A stretch of DNA of 64,000 nucleotides from assembly GCA_013372555.1 (NCBI GenBank), contig JAAPAX010000001.1:2046001-2110000 (forward strand). Reading direction: 5' to 3'. Of the stretch, positions 34,026 to 45,028 are shown piece by piece. This DNA comes from Elsinoe arachidis (lineage: Eukaryota > Ascomycota > Dothideomycetes > Myriangiales > Elsinoaceae). Both the position numbers and the translations under genes were made by a program. Below the pieces are notes generated by a model. That model was not told the origin of the DNA, did not search any database, and saw only the letters and a list, made by a program, of their open reading frames with translations. Positions within the stretch are counted from its first letter, which is position 1, and each line of letters opens with the position of its first letter.

Positions 34026-37000
34026 ATGGCGCCTAGTGGGAAGCGCAAAAGGAATGATCGACCGTACCCACAGGACGAAGGTCGACCCTCCCCCCATCGT
34101 CCGGAAGCACTACCTATGGCCCAGCATGGGACGCGCAATGATGGCAGAGGGCAAGGCAGGGGAGATCGAGGCAGGAGAGGTGGCGCTGGTCAAGCTTTCG
34201 ATATTTCTAGACGAGGTCCCCAGCAACCGGATCTTCGAAGCTCTCCCTCCACCCCGGCACCTACGATCAGGTCACCAACTGCACAATCTGGAGGACGACC
34301 TCAATCGAGTACTCCTGCAGCTACACCGATCGCGCGACCGCCACCTCCCAGACCTGCGCCTGTCCGCCAGCCATCACCACCTCTCGACGCTACAGAAACT
34401 TTCTTTTACGAAATTCTGACTGACGAGATTGCTACAACATGGTCTGCGGAAGGCAAAGAGCGATTCAAAGAGATTGTACAACCCATTCTGGACGATGGTG
34501 AAGTTGGATACTGGGTACAAGAGCTCGTCAGATCTGCTATCCGCAGAAGGATAGATCCTAGAACAGCCGGAGAAACTTTCAAGGAGATACAAGAGTCCCG
34601 CACGCCTGAGATGGGAGGCTCGCCGTTGGAAGATATATTCGTGGATACCATTGCACTGACCCCACCAGCGGATTGGAAAAGATCATCTACTTCTGAGCTG
34701 GTCTTTGCCTCCGGTGTCCCGGCGGAGATATGGCGACTCGCACTCGAGACTGACTGTATCGAGGCACTGGGGATGTCCAGAGAAAAGTTCACACGGCAGA
34801 AGACGAGACTCATCACGAACCACCTCTACCGACAGTCCAACTATAATCTGCTTCGAGAGGAAAGCGAGGGATACGCAAAGCTGATCACCGAGTACTTCAA
34901 CATTGCCATCAATGCTAGCGCATCTGACTCGCCTCCCACCTTGGCGCTAGACGCCTTTGAAAGGGTCAAGGCACTCGTAGGATCTTTTGACCTAGATGTT
35001 GGCCGCGTTCTGGACATCACTTTGGATGTATTCGCAAATCTTCTTGTCCGGAACTTCCGCTTCTTTGCCAAATTCATCCGAGCAAGCTCATGGTGGCCTG
35101 ATCTCGAATGTCCTGATGTCATCAAATGGCAAGGACAGGGCTTCGATACTTTGCCAGACTGGGCTCTTCCAAGCTCAACAGACTGGGGCGTCGGGTCTGA
35201 GGAGAACGAGCGACTAGCTCGACTGCAGCCTCTGACCGAAGCGAGAGACGTACGATTCTGGCAAGATGTTCGAGAACGCGGTTTGGACGCCTTTTCCGAG
35301 ATTGGTGCCAAATGGATAATTAATTTCGATGATGACGCTGTACAAGCTTTGTTGAACTCCGAGCTAGAGGCGAAGGACGACGACAAGGACCGGAATGGTG
35401 TCGAAAAGAACAAGACCAAGCGACTGCGGCTAAATGATCGTCGTAAATGGATGCGAGCAACGCGAACATTGCCTCCTCTTGGTAACCCAGATGCCGCAAA
35501 TCTCCTCGGATTCAAGCTTGCGTTCTACACCTCCCCAGCTCGCGACAAGACCGATGTCATGCCTGATAACCTGATCTATTTGTCAGCACTGTTGATCAAG
35601 ATTGGTTTCATCAGTCTGCGCGATCTCTACGGTCATCTTTACCCACCCGACGAGAAGATGGATGAGGTAAAGGCGCGCCTCGAAAAGGAGCTTGAGGAAC
35701 GCGAGTTTGCCAATCGACCTGGTGGTGGCCCAAACAAGCTGGCAATGTCTGGGGCCCTACCCGACGATACCGCACCTGCCATACCGGCTGTCAAGAGTCT
35801 TCGGGACACCTCTTCCAGTAAAGCGAGTTCGCCGAAACCTGAAGGCACCCCGAAACCTGCCGAAGACGCGCCGGAGCAACTACCTGAGCCGCCAGATCAG
35901 AAGATAGCTTTGCTAAAGAGTCTTCTGGTCATAGGAGCCCTTCCGGAAGCGCTGTTCATTCTGGGCAAATTCCCGTGGCTCGCAGATCTAGTACCAGACT
36001 TACCCAAGCACATCCATCGCATACTCCATCACATGTTGAGCAAAGTCTACGAAGACGTTCGTCCTCTTCACGATCGACAGGATCTGGACGTACCAACTCC
36101 TTTAATCGGCGATCCTGTTGGACTGCCAAAGGGGACCCTCAACCTCAAGCCTTCTCCACAACGTCGCCCGAAAAGGTGGGCCGACATGGATATGGCTGAT
36201 CACGGGGATGGTCTGTCCTACAAGTTCTATTGGGATGACTGGTCCGACAACGTGCCGATCTGTCAGACTGTAGATGACGTCTTCCTCATGTGCAGCACAT
36301 TCTTGAATCTGTCGGGTGTGAAGATCGGTCAAGATGCATCACTACTGTTGAAGTTTGCTCGAATTGGAAAGCGAAGTCTAGGCGAGGATCGATCACACGA
36401 GAACGAATCACGATGGATCGATCTCTTGAAGCGACTACTGGTCCCAGCTCTTAGTCTCACAACACGGAATCCAAACACTGCGAACGAGGTCTTTGATCTT
36501 CTGAGACTCTTCCCCACAGCAACACGATATTCTGTATACGCGGAATGGCACTTTGGACCCACAGCCAGATTGCCTGACGTCAAGCGAGCCTTTGACAGAA
36601 CACGCCGAGAATCGAGGGATGTCCTCAAGAGGATCAGCAAGACAAATATCCGCAGTATGGGCAAATCGCTGGCCAAAATCGCATACGGTTCTCCAGGTGT
36701 CGTCCTCCAGACGGCTATCAACCAGATGGAGTCATACGAGAACCTGATCGAGGTTTTTGTAGAATGCTCCCGATACTTCACATTTCTTGGCTACGACGTC
36801 TTGACATGGTGTCTGCTGAATGCCCTCGGCGGCAATAGTAGAGATCGGATACAGAAGGATGGCATGTTGACTTCCTCATGGCTCCGAGCACTTTCTTCCT
36901 TTGCTGGGGCGATCTACAAACGCTACAATCTTTGCGACCCCACGCCAGTGCTTCACTATGTGGCAAGTGAGCTCCGCAAAGGCAACTCAACCGATTTGGA

Positions 37001-40000
37001 ACTGCTTGAGCAGATGATCGTGGCCATGGCTGGTATCAAGTCTGACATGGCCTTCAATGAGTCGCAAACCTTGGCCATGGCTGGTGGCGAACTTCTTCAG
37101 GCTCAGACGCTGAAGCAGATGGCGGATGAAAGACACAAGAACGAGAAGACTTCCAAGAGGCTGATGAAATGTCTCTCCGATTCTGGTCTTGCAGGTCAGA
37201 TTCTCATCTCAATCGCGCAAGAACGTCAAATGTACACGATGCGGGAGTCTGCAAGCTCTGCTCCGCTAAAGGTCTTGGGTAACAACGTTGATAAGATACA
37301 CCAGGTGTTCGTCCAGTACCTCGAAGCTTTCCGCAGCAACACGACTGTCGAGGCTTTTGCGGCAGCTGTCCCCGATCCGATCGCTCTCATGCGTGACTTC
37401 GGTCTTGATGCTGAGATTGCGTTTATGATAGGTCGCGCGGGCATTGCGCAGCAAGTTGCCCGCATCGACGCTCTCAAAAAGGCGGAGCAGCAAGAAAAGG
37501 CTCGTGCGAGATCGAGCACCCCGGCACTCACCAATGGGGATGTCTCCATGGCCGATGACGATACCCCGACAGAGGAGACCGTACAGGTCGACGCCTCTGA
37601 CCTCAAGCAGGATGAGAACCAGTCTGTCACCAAGGCTGAAGCGGATGCTGCCGAGGTCAAGATGGAAGGCGTGGAGGAAAGCAAAGAACAACCGACCGAG
37701 CTGATACCCAATGTGATCGAAGTCAATGGAATCGCCAAGCAGGATGTCCCATCACCAGTACTCCATCCTGCGCTTACTGATCTCGTCGAGGCTATGCCGA
37801 CCATCTTGGGAGAAGAAACAACTGCATCGATCAGTATACCATTCTATATCACGTTCTGGACGCTCGGACTGCAAGACATCGTCGTAAATACTTCTAGCTA
37901 CAATCAGGAGCTTGCGCACCAGACATCCCTTGCCAATCAGATTAAGAATGACCGGAGCGACCCTTCTGCAGTTGGTGCTAAGGAACGCGAACGCAAGATC
38001 AAGGTCATCAACGATCTAAAGGATAAACTCGGCGACGAGATGAAGAGTCAGATTGGTGCTTATACCCAGGTCCGTGAACGACTAACCAAGGAGAAGGATT
38101 ACTGGTTCGCCGGCTTCCAGAACAAGATCGTCTTGCTTGTCAACGGACTCTTACAGCATTGCTTCATACCTCGTGTCCTTCTGTCACCTTTGGACGCTCA
38201 CTACACCTTCACCATGATCAAATTCTTGCACAATAATGGTACCCCCGGTTTCCGGACAATGCACCTCTATGATAACCTCTTCAAGAAGAATCTGTTGGTC
38301 AGTCTAATCTTTGGGGCTACTGCTCGCGAAGCCGAAAATCTTGGCCGCTTCTTGTACGAAGCTTTCAAAGATCTTCGAGTCTGGCATGCCGATGAGAAAG
38401 TATACGAGAAGAATGCCTGGGGACCTAAGAAGCAATTGCCTGGTTTTGTCAGAAGTTTCAAAGACGGAGTGCCCGACAAGTTTCTCGACTACCAGGGGTT
38501 CCGTACACTATTGTTCAAGTGGCACAGCTTCACAAAAAATGCCCTCAGCGCCTGCTTCGACTCGGAGGAGTACATGCACATCCGTAACGCTATCATTGTG
38601 CTCAAAGCATTACTGCCCCAATTCCCTGCCGTCAACTTTATGGGTAACGAGATGATCAAGAAAGTCACCCAAATCAGTGAGAGCGACACACGTGGAGATC
38701 TCAAACTCGCTGCACTTAGTCTTCTTGGCAGCTTGAAGCCTCTTGCCAAAGACTTTGTTCTTGTTCAGCAATTCCACATGGTAAGCATATCTTCCTTCCT
38801 AGCACTCGCCTCTAACATTTTGCAGGCACAATTTCCACATCCTGCAGAAGTACAACCAAGCGAGGCAGCCAAGTCAACCCCTGGAGGAACGAATTTAAAT
38901 GCACAAGCTGCCGAATTCAAACCGACGTCATCGGCATCGAGTGCGAACAATGAGAAGCTCACTGCAGATGGCGGAAACGATGAAGAAGACGGTGAGATTA
39001 ATGACGAGAAGAGGCCAGCTGAATCTGCGAAGAGCGATGCTATGGAGATTGACTCAACGCCTATGCAGACCTTGGTGCCACAAAGCACGACTGGAATCAA
39101 TGTTTCGGACGCCAGCAAGCATACTCCCGGCCTGCAACGGCAGGCTGGCCAACCTCGAGCACCTGAAACACCCACAAGGGAACAAGGCCGCAGCACACCT
39201 ACGACCCGACATGGCCAAGATCGGCAATTCATGCAAGATTCGAGACCTCCAGTACGACCAGATTCTCGTAATCTGGGTAGACCCGATGACAGACCTCCTC
39301 GAACGAGCTCCCGGCTGAACCCGAACGCGAATGACAGCTATGGTCGCCTTGACCGTCCAAGTGATCTGGGACAGGCCCCAACCCGTGCCGACGCCTTTAT
39401 CGAGAGGAGAGATGATGGAAGAAGCACTCCAACATCTCAGCAAGGTGACGGTCGCTTCTCAAATCGTGCGTACGATCAGCGGACTGGGCGGGAAAGTCGT
39501 GACACTCCGACTGGACCAGCGAGCTCAATCAATCGGACCCCAATGCGCGCTGACGACCCACCACATGGCCCTAAAGCGAACGGTACATCCACCGCTGCAC
39601 AGGCCGCGAGCTCTGATACTGTTAACCCCGCGAGGAGGGCTTTGATAGACGGCGGGAGACCCGAGGAAAGTCCCCGGCCAGGCAGAGATGGACGAGCTCC
39701 TTCCCGTGATAGCTCGCCGAGGCGCGATGGTCGAACTCTGCTTCAGCAGGCCGACCGCCAGCGTGTTCCGGCGCCTCAGCAAGGTACTCATGATCGCCGG
39801 GCTGAGTACGCACCCACAGGCCCTCGACAAGACGATCCGCCCCGCAGGCCGTCCGGTGATTTGTTTGGAAGTAAACCACCGCCACCAGCAGCCGGCCGCT
39901 CCCAAGATCCTACGTATGGCAGACTCAATGCTCCGGAGGCTCCTTCTGGACCAAGATCGGCAGCCAACGAGAGACGAGCCGTCCCAAGTGGCCCACAAAT

Positions 40001-41099
40001 GGGCTCTAGATCTGGCGCGTCGCCGACAATGCCATCTCAACCATTCGCCCAGGCTCGCAACGGCGTCCGAGCTGAACGAGGGCCAGGCTCTGCTCCATCG
40101 ACACCAGCGCGTGAGCCTGAATTAGCCTCTGTCACCAATGTTCATCCGAGCCGTCGAGGACATGTCGAGCCCGTGGATACCAAGACAGCGAGGAGCACTG
40201 CCGCCCCTCCTGCTGGGCCTCAATCCGCGACTCCTACGGGTCCGTCGCCAGTAGGAAGAGGAGGACCGCCAGCGGGACCTACGCCGGGCGGGCCCAGGAA
40301 TGACCGGAGGTTCGCAAACCTCAACGATACTTTGCAAGGTAGTCCCGTGCAAGGTACCCAAGTCCGGGGTAGAGCGTCAAGAACAAACAGCACAGCAGCG
40401 CCAAGTGGTCCAGCAGTATCGACTCCCAACGGTGGCCAACAAATGCCTCCCCCGCCAGCTGCTGCAAGCAGGCCCGTGGAGCCACAGCGTACCCCAAGCG
40501 GACGTGTCACTCGCTCGTCCGAGCAGCTGCCACCTTCGCCGGGTGGACCACCGGGTGGCCCACGGCCAGCTTACGACCAGCGAGCAGACTACCCACCACC
40601 GACAAGAGAAGCGATTCGCGTAGTCCCTCGAGGTGGACCGAACAGCCGTGATCCAAGCAGAGACCCTGTTGGACGTGACGATCGACGTGGGGACTACCGT
40701 GGAGCACCCGATGTAGATCCGCGGTCACGACCAGTCCGCGATGACTATCGAGAATATCCCGATTCCAGAAGTGGATATGGTAGGGACGATCCATACGCTC
40801 GTGGAGGACCACCTGCGCCAGCACGACCAGCATCAGGGTACAGTGCCGATCCTAGATTTCCTACGAGTCAAGATCCATATGCAACAAGCCGTCGACCTAC
40901 GGACGAGGTGAGAGGACCGGCGCCGCCGAATGACTATAGGATGGCAGATAGCAGGGGAGGATATGGCCCGCCACCGCCACAAAGAGGTGACCCCAGAGAT
41001 CAAGGCTGGGACCGACGAGATGACGGACGAGATGTAAGGAAGCGAAGAGCGGATGACATGGCGGCAGATCCATCAAAGAGAAGACGAAGTGGACAGTAA
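34026..41099 (+). CDS. THO2: THO complex subunit 2 (Tho2/THOC2)
   Basis: Two exons, 34026-38780 and 38826-41099, give 2,342 residues. The 45-nt intron (38781-38825) is in frame and stop-free but has GTAAGC, CTCTAAC and TGCAG. The frame opens before 34026 without an ATG, so the Met of MAPSGKRKRNDRPYPQDEG is the start. After a disordered Arg/Gly/Pro-rich N-terminus comes a long helical region (about 130-1640) matching the THOC2 N-terminal, middle and C-terminal domains, including YKFYWDDWSDN and SYNQELAHQTS. The last 700 residues are disordered, rich in Arg, Pro, Gly and Asp (RDD, PPRRPS, GPR repeats), suited to RNA binding. Tho2 scaffolds the THO/TREX complex that couples transcription to mRNA export and limits R-loops in the nucleus. 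Confidence 0.92.
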   Translation: MAPSGKRKRNDRPYPQDEGRPSPHRPEALPMAQHGTRNDGRGQGRGDRGRRGGAGQAFDISRRGPQQPDLRSSPSTPAPTIRSPTAQSGGRPQSSTPAATPIARPPPPRPAPVRQPSPPLDATETFFYEILTDEIATTWSAEGKERFKEIVQPILDDGEVGYWVQELVRSAIRRRIDPRTAGETFKEIQESRTPEMGGSPLEDIFVDTIALTPPADWKRSSTSELVFASGVPAEIWRLALETDCIEALGMSREKFTRQKTRLITNHLYRQSNYNLLREESEGYAKLITEYFNIAINASASDSPPTLALDAFERVKALVGSFDLDVGRVLDITLDVFANLLVRNFRFFAKFIRASSWWPDLECPDVIKWQGQGFDTLPDWALPSSTDWGVGSEENERLARLQPLTEARDVRFWQDVRERGLDAFSEIGAKWIINFDDDAVQALLNSELEAKDDDKDRNGVEKNKTKRLRLNDRRKWMRATRTLPPLGNPDAANLLGFKLAFYTSPARDKTDVMPDNLIYLSALLIKIGFISLRDLYGHLYPPDEKMDEVKARLEKELEEREFANRPGGGPNKLAMSGALPDDTAPAIPAVKSLRDTSSSKASSPKPEGTPKPAEDAPEQLPEPPDQKIALLKSLLVIGALPEALFILGKFPWLADLVPDLPKHIHRILHHMLSKVYEDVRPLHDRQDLDVPTPLIGDPVGLPKGTLNLKPSPQRRPKRWADMDMADHGDGLSYKFYWDDWSDNVPICQTVDDVFLMCSTFLNLSGVKIGQDASLLLKFARIGKRSLGEDRSHENESRWIDLLKRLLVPALSLTTRNPNTANEVFDLLRLFPTATRYSVYAEWHFGPTARLPDVKRAFDRTRRESRDVLKRISKTNIRSMGKSLAKIAYGSPGVVLQTAINQMESYENLIEVFVECSRYFTFLGYDVLTWCLLNALGGNSRDRIQKDGMLTSSWLRALSSFAGAIYKRYNLCDPTPVLHYVASELRKGNSTDLELLEQMIVAMAGIKSDMAFNESQTLAMAGGELLQAQTLKQMADERHKNEKTSKRLMKCLSDSGLAGQILISIAQERQMYTMRESASSAPLKVLGNNVDKIHQVFVQYLEAFRSNTTVEAFAAAVPDPIALMRDFGLDAEIAFMIGRAGIAQQVARIDALKKAEQQEKARARSSTPALTNGDVSMADDDTPTEETVQVDASDLKQDENQSVTKAEADAAEVKMEGVEESKEQPTELIPNVIEVNGIAKQDVPSPVLHPALTDLVEAMPTILGEETTASISIPFYITFWTLGLQDIVVNTSSYNQELAHQTSLANQIKNDRSDPSAVGAKERERKIKVINDLKDKLGDEMKSQIGAYTQVRERLTKEKDYWFAGFQNKIVLLVNGLLQHCFIPRVLLSPLDAHYTFTMIKFLHNNGTPGFRTMHLYDNLFKKNLLVSLIFGATAREAENLGRFLYEAFKDLRVWHADEKVYEKNAWGPKKQLPGFVRSFKDGVPDKFLDYQGFRTLLFKWHSFTKNALSACFDSEEYMHIRNAIIVLKALLPQFPAVNFMGNEMIKKVTQISESDTRGDLKLAALSLLGSLKPLAKDFVLVQQFHMVSISSFLALASNILQAQFPHPAEVQPSEAAKSTPGGTNLNAQAAEFKPTSSASSANNEKLTADGGNDEEDGEINDEKRPAESAKSDAMEIDSTPMQTLVPQSTTGINVSDASKHTPGLQRQAGQPRAPETPTREQGRSTPTTRHGQDRQFMQDSRPPVRPDSRNLGRPDDRPPRTSSRLNPNANDSYGRLDRPSDLGQAPTRADAFIERRDDGRSTPTSQQGDGRFSNRAYDQRTGRESRDTPTGPASSINRTPMRADDPPHGPKANGTSTAAQAASSDTVNPARRALIDGGRPEESPRPGRDGRAPSRDSSPRRDGRTLLQQADRQRVPAPQQGTHDRRAEYAPTGPRQDDPPRRPSGDLFGSKPPPPAAGRSQDPTYGRLNAPEAPSGPRSAANERRAVPSGPQMGSRSGASPTMPSQPFAQARNGVRAERGPGSAPSTPAREPELASVTNVHPSRRGHVEPVDTKTARSTAAPPAGPQSATPTGPSPVGRGGPPAGPTPGGPRNDRRFANLNDTLQGSPVQGTQVRGRASRTNSTAAPSGPAVSTPNGGQQMPPPPAAASRPVEPQRTPSGRVTRSSEQLPPSPGGPPGGPRPAYDQRADYPPPTREAIRVVPRGGPNSRDPSRDPVGRDDRRGDYRGAPDVDPRSRPVRDDYREYPDSRSGYGRDDPYARGGPPAPARPASGYSADPRFPTSQDPYATSRRPTDEVRGPAPPNDYRMADSRGGYGPPPPQRGDPRDQGWDRRDDGRDVRKRRADDMAADPSKRRRSGQ

Positions 41100-41599
41100 G
41101 CCAAAGGAGATGAAGGAAGGACGAGTTGGAATTGACATTGCAAAACATGGCATGGCATGGATGGGATTTGTGTAACATAAACGGCTGAGATAGCGTACTC
41201 GTTGAGATACCACTACGCATGATATATCATTCGACTCTGTACATTGTTTCAGTACGCACCTGTCGTGGCAATAAATGAGAGCTTACCCTCGGTCTTGGCA
41301 TTTCCGCGGACAGGGCGGGAAGGCGGAACTCGCGGGATCGACCCTTGACCTTTGGCTGTCTCGAGCGAATAGACTTTGAGACGTTGGACTCTTGCATAAG
41401 CCTTTGATTGTCGACTTCACCCCCTGCTGACCAAATTCTGGAATCTGGTATCACCTACACGCCGCAGGACCTTCAGTAAAATGGCCAGATAATAGATCAA
41501 CATACGAGCAGTGATCAGACACCCGCGCAACTCCGAGCAACGCCAACGGACGACCCCTATCGAATTGCCAGCAACAACAGGAAGCAAACGCGCAGCATC
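41100..41599. other. Intergenic: THO2 3' end and Ytp1-like promoter
   Basis: About 0.5 kb between tandem plus-strand genes. No gene, repeat or RNA feature recognised. Confidence 0.45.
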
Positions 41600-43206
41600 A
41601 TGGCGACTCGAAGACAAACGACGGTGGCACTGGCTCTCTGCATAGCCAGTCTAGCCCATCTCACCTATGCCCACGAGCACCACGGCGACGAGATCCCAGA
41701 AGGCCAACACATCACCCAAGACCCCATCGTGAGCCACACCATCCCCTTCCCCTCTCCCTCTCCCTTCTTCCCCCACTGACCAAACCCCCAGGACTCCATC
41801 CTCTGGACCCACATCCTCCTCCAAACCTTCGCATGGGGCATCCTCTTCCCGCTAGGCATGGTCCTCGGCCTCGTGCGTTCCCGCTTCCACGTCCCCGTGC
41901 AAGTCCTCGGCACCATCCTCGCCATCGTAGGCTACTTCCTAGGGCACTCGCACAAAGGCCGCCAATTCTCGCCGGGCGCCCACTCGGGATTCGCGAACTG
42001 GTTGATGCTCTTGCTGATCGTGCAGGTGGCGCTCGGTGCGTATCTGCGGCTGCACTTGGAGCGTGGGCTGTTTGGGAAGAGCAGGGGTTTCTTCGTACGG
42101 ATACATAAGGTGACGGGGATTGTGGTGCCGGTTGCGGCGTGGGTCCAGATGTTGTTTGGGGGGATTGCGATGCAGGGTTTCTGCAGGGCGGATCATTTGG
42201 GGCAGTGTTTGGCGCATTTTATCATGGGGAGCGCGTTTATTGCGTATGGGATTGTGTTGTGTATATTGTTGTTGGTGGGGCAGGCGTGGTTGCAGAGGAG
42301 GAAGAGGAGTCAGGAGTTTTTTGACTCGAGTCTGATTGCGGCCTGGGGGTGTGTGAATACTTTTACTGAGCATAGGTGGGGACATGAGTGGGCGCATAAC
42401 GATTTGCAGCATACGAGTATGGGGATTGTGTGGTGGGCTGCTGGGTTAGTTGGGATGTGGTTGAGTCGGGACAGTAAGGGGAGGCCGAAGAGGAATTTGA
42501 TACCCGGCATGGTCATCTTCATTACTGGTTGGGCGATGAGCTCGCATCCTCAGCATTTGATGCTGAGCACCATGATGCATTCGGTCTTCGGCTACACGCT
42601 CATGGCAGCTGGTCTGGCCAGAATCATCGAGATCAGCTTTGTCCTGCGGGATCGAGCGAGCTTGCAAGAGCTGCAGACACAGGCAGGGACGGCCACCGAG
42701 AACGATGCCCCAGAGTACGAGAGCCACAGCTGGCAATATTTGACACCATATCTGCTCTTCGCTGGAGGCTTCCTCTTCATGGGCGCTACGGAAGAGCAGA
42801 TGTCCATGTTGTCGGAGGCCGGCGTAGACCACGTGTCCTACATCCTGATCCTGTACAGCGTGGCGTTTGTCTTGTTTCTCTGTAAGTTGCCTTTCTTCGA
42901 CAGGTAGGACAGTGCTAATGTGTGACAGTCACTCTCGTCCTGCTCAGGATCTTCTCTACACAGTCGTCGAAGAAGACATCAAAGCATGACCTCGACTCGG
43001 AAGCCGTACCCATGCTCAACGGTCACGCCATGAACGGTCATGCTATGAATGGCCACGCTGATCCCAACGAGCGGAGGCAGGTCCGGCAGGCAGAAGAGTT
43101 CGAGCTCGAGGGGCTGATCAGTGATGATGAGGACGCACGGGAGATTGGGGACCTCGACAGCGAGGATAGGGATTCGGGGCATGGTCGGATGAAGGAGAGG
43201 CATTGA
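41600..43206 (+). CDS. Ytp1-like / DUF2427 multi-pass membrane protein
   Basis: Three exons, 41600-41728, 41792-42881 and 42929-43206, give 498 residues. Introns are 63 nt (GTGAGC...CCCAG) and 47 nt (GTAAGT, GCTAATG, GACAG). A signal peptide (MATRRQTTVALALCIASLAHLTYA) is followed by a His-rich start (HEHHGDE). Membrane segments follow, with conserved histidines in LGHSHKGRQF, LRLHLERG, HKVTG and FTEHRWGHEW, as in the cytochrome-b561-like DUF2427 domain, then the Ytp1 domain (HSVFGYTLMAAGLARIIEI). The hydrophilic tail holds an NGHAM tandem repeat and an acidic stretch (LISDDEDAREIGDLDSED). Yeast Ytp1 has no firm function; haem or metal binding is a reasonable inference from the histidines. The long third coding block ends in a cytosolic-looking tail. 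Confidence 0.87.
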
Positions 43207-43333
43207 TTTAATCGATGATCGCATTCGTGGCGTACTTTAGGCTGGCATAGCAGGGTTGGATAAATTGGTTGATTCCATACAAAACCATGTCGTTTCTCTC
43301 CAATACTCACCCATCCTATCTCACGATAGAGAG

Positions 43334-45028
43334 CTAGTCTCGCTGTTGAGACAACTCACCTGCAATACAACACCTACTGGTAGTACCCATCACAAATACT
43401 CTCCACCTCATCCCTCGGCACCAACATCTCCGTCCGCTCCGTCCCATTAACAACCCCACCAAAAACCTGCACCACCCCACTCTCATACCTCTCCCACCCC
43501 CTCCCCGCCAACCCCCCTCCGGATCCTCCGCAAAAGCCAAATACGCATCCTGCATCGCCTGACTCGTCGCGCTCTGAAACGGCGTTCCTCTCCCGCGATG
43601 ATCCCCAAACGTGCCCATGATCATGGGCAGCTCACTGCTGTGATACGCGCCCATCCAGGGCAGAGGGGAAATGTTGGTGAAGTTGCCGGCGTACATGTAG
43701 CGGTAGGTGGTGAGGTTGAGGGAGTTGCGGAGGCGGGCTTCGGCGACGCCTACGCAGCGGGAGCGTTGGGTGGCGGCGAGTTCGAGGTTCGGAAGAGGGG
43801 GGAGGGTGCAGGCTGGGGTGCTGCAGGCGGCTAGGGAGGCGCCGTCTCGCTGGTGGTAGTTAGTACGGGAGAAAGTGGAAAGGATGGGGGCTTGCCTCGC
43901 AGTGTGCTAGGATTTTTGGGAGGCGGGAATAAGAACCTGTGACGAATGCCTGGGTGCCGTTGGCCCATGTGGTAGTATTGTCGGTCAGGAATTGGAAGCT
44001 GAGTGGAGGCTTCTGAGCGGTGTCGACCCAGTATTGGATGAAGGACTCGATGTCGGATTGGGGCTTCGTGCGGAGGCAGGCGGTGAGGTTTGCGAGGTCG
44101 CCAGTACAGCCGAAGCTGTTGGCGACGAAGGTGAAGTTACTGAACGAAGTATCAGTGTAGGGAGTACGGACGTCGTGAGTGCCACCTGAGTCTTGGATGT
44201 AGCCTTTGACGATTGGGTCGTCGATGTATGCTAGGCTCTGTTCACCAACACGGGTGGCACCAGCGGACTGTCCCCACAGGACCATCTTGTCGGGATCGCC
44301 GCCGAACGCTGCTATGTTGTCGCGGGTCCATTCAAGAGCAAGTCTTGTGTCGAAGAAAGCAAGATTCTGATTGAGACCTGGAGCATTGGGCGATCCGAAG
44401 AAGTTCAGACGGTACTGAAGCGATACGACGATATAAGCTTGTGTACGCTGCACCCATTTCTGTGGATTCTGATAGGGCACCGACGAGCCTCCTGTCGTGC
44501 TTCCACCTCCATAGACCCAAATGATAACGGGAACCTTTTCCTTGACAGGTTCCAGAGGTGCCCAAATGCTCACACTCAGGCAGTCATCTCCACTCGACCC
44601 CCAGATGAAGAACTCGCGCACGATCTTGTTGTAGATGGATGGCGTTGTCGTTTCATACTGTGGACAGCTTGGCCCAAATGCCTTGACCTCAAGCTGTCGG
44701 CTCGAGGCATTTGCAGGCAGTGGCTGAGGCAAAGCAAACCTCAGGTCTCCGACTGGTGCCTGAGCGAATGGAACTCCTAGCCATTGACGGACGAGAGGGG
44801 CACTGGCATTGATTGCACCATGTACTGCGAACATGTCAGTCCATTGGGAAACGCATATAAACCGAGGCTAAGCAAAGACTTACAAATACCACTGGTAGTT
44901 TGAACAACGAGTGAATTGCCATTATCGGTGAGACCGAGGTAGGTGTTGTCTACCTCTAGAGTTGCATCAGCGATCACTGTCGCCGGAGACAGAACCGCAA
45001 CGCATACAAGTGGACTCAACCAAACCAT
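43334..45028 (-). CDS. Type-B carboxylesterase with a probable C-terminal frameshift
   Basis: Three exons are read: 45028-44884, 44824-43896 and 43849-43334. Intron 1 (44825-44883) is GTAAGT...CGCAG. Intron 2 (43850-43895, 46 nt) is GC-AG (GCAAGC) with a perfect TACTAAC branch. A signal peptide (MVWLSPLVCVAVLSPATVIA) starts the protein. The nucleophile is Ser235 in GQSAGA (family usual GESAGA), and the oxyanion segment is YGGG rather than HGGG. The catalytic His is in GAYHSSELPM. After FAEDPEGG the frame turns to low-complexity Gly/Arg sequence, while the next frame gives a normal family C-terminus (WERYESGVVQVFGG to a stop at 43374). One base missing from a six-base C/G run at 43512-43517 explains this. 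It is divergent from a second carboxylesterase. Confidence 0.75.
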
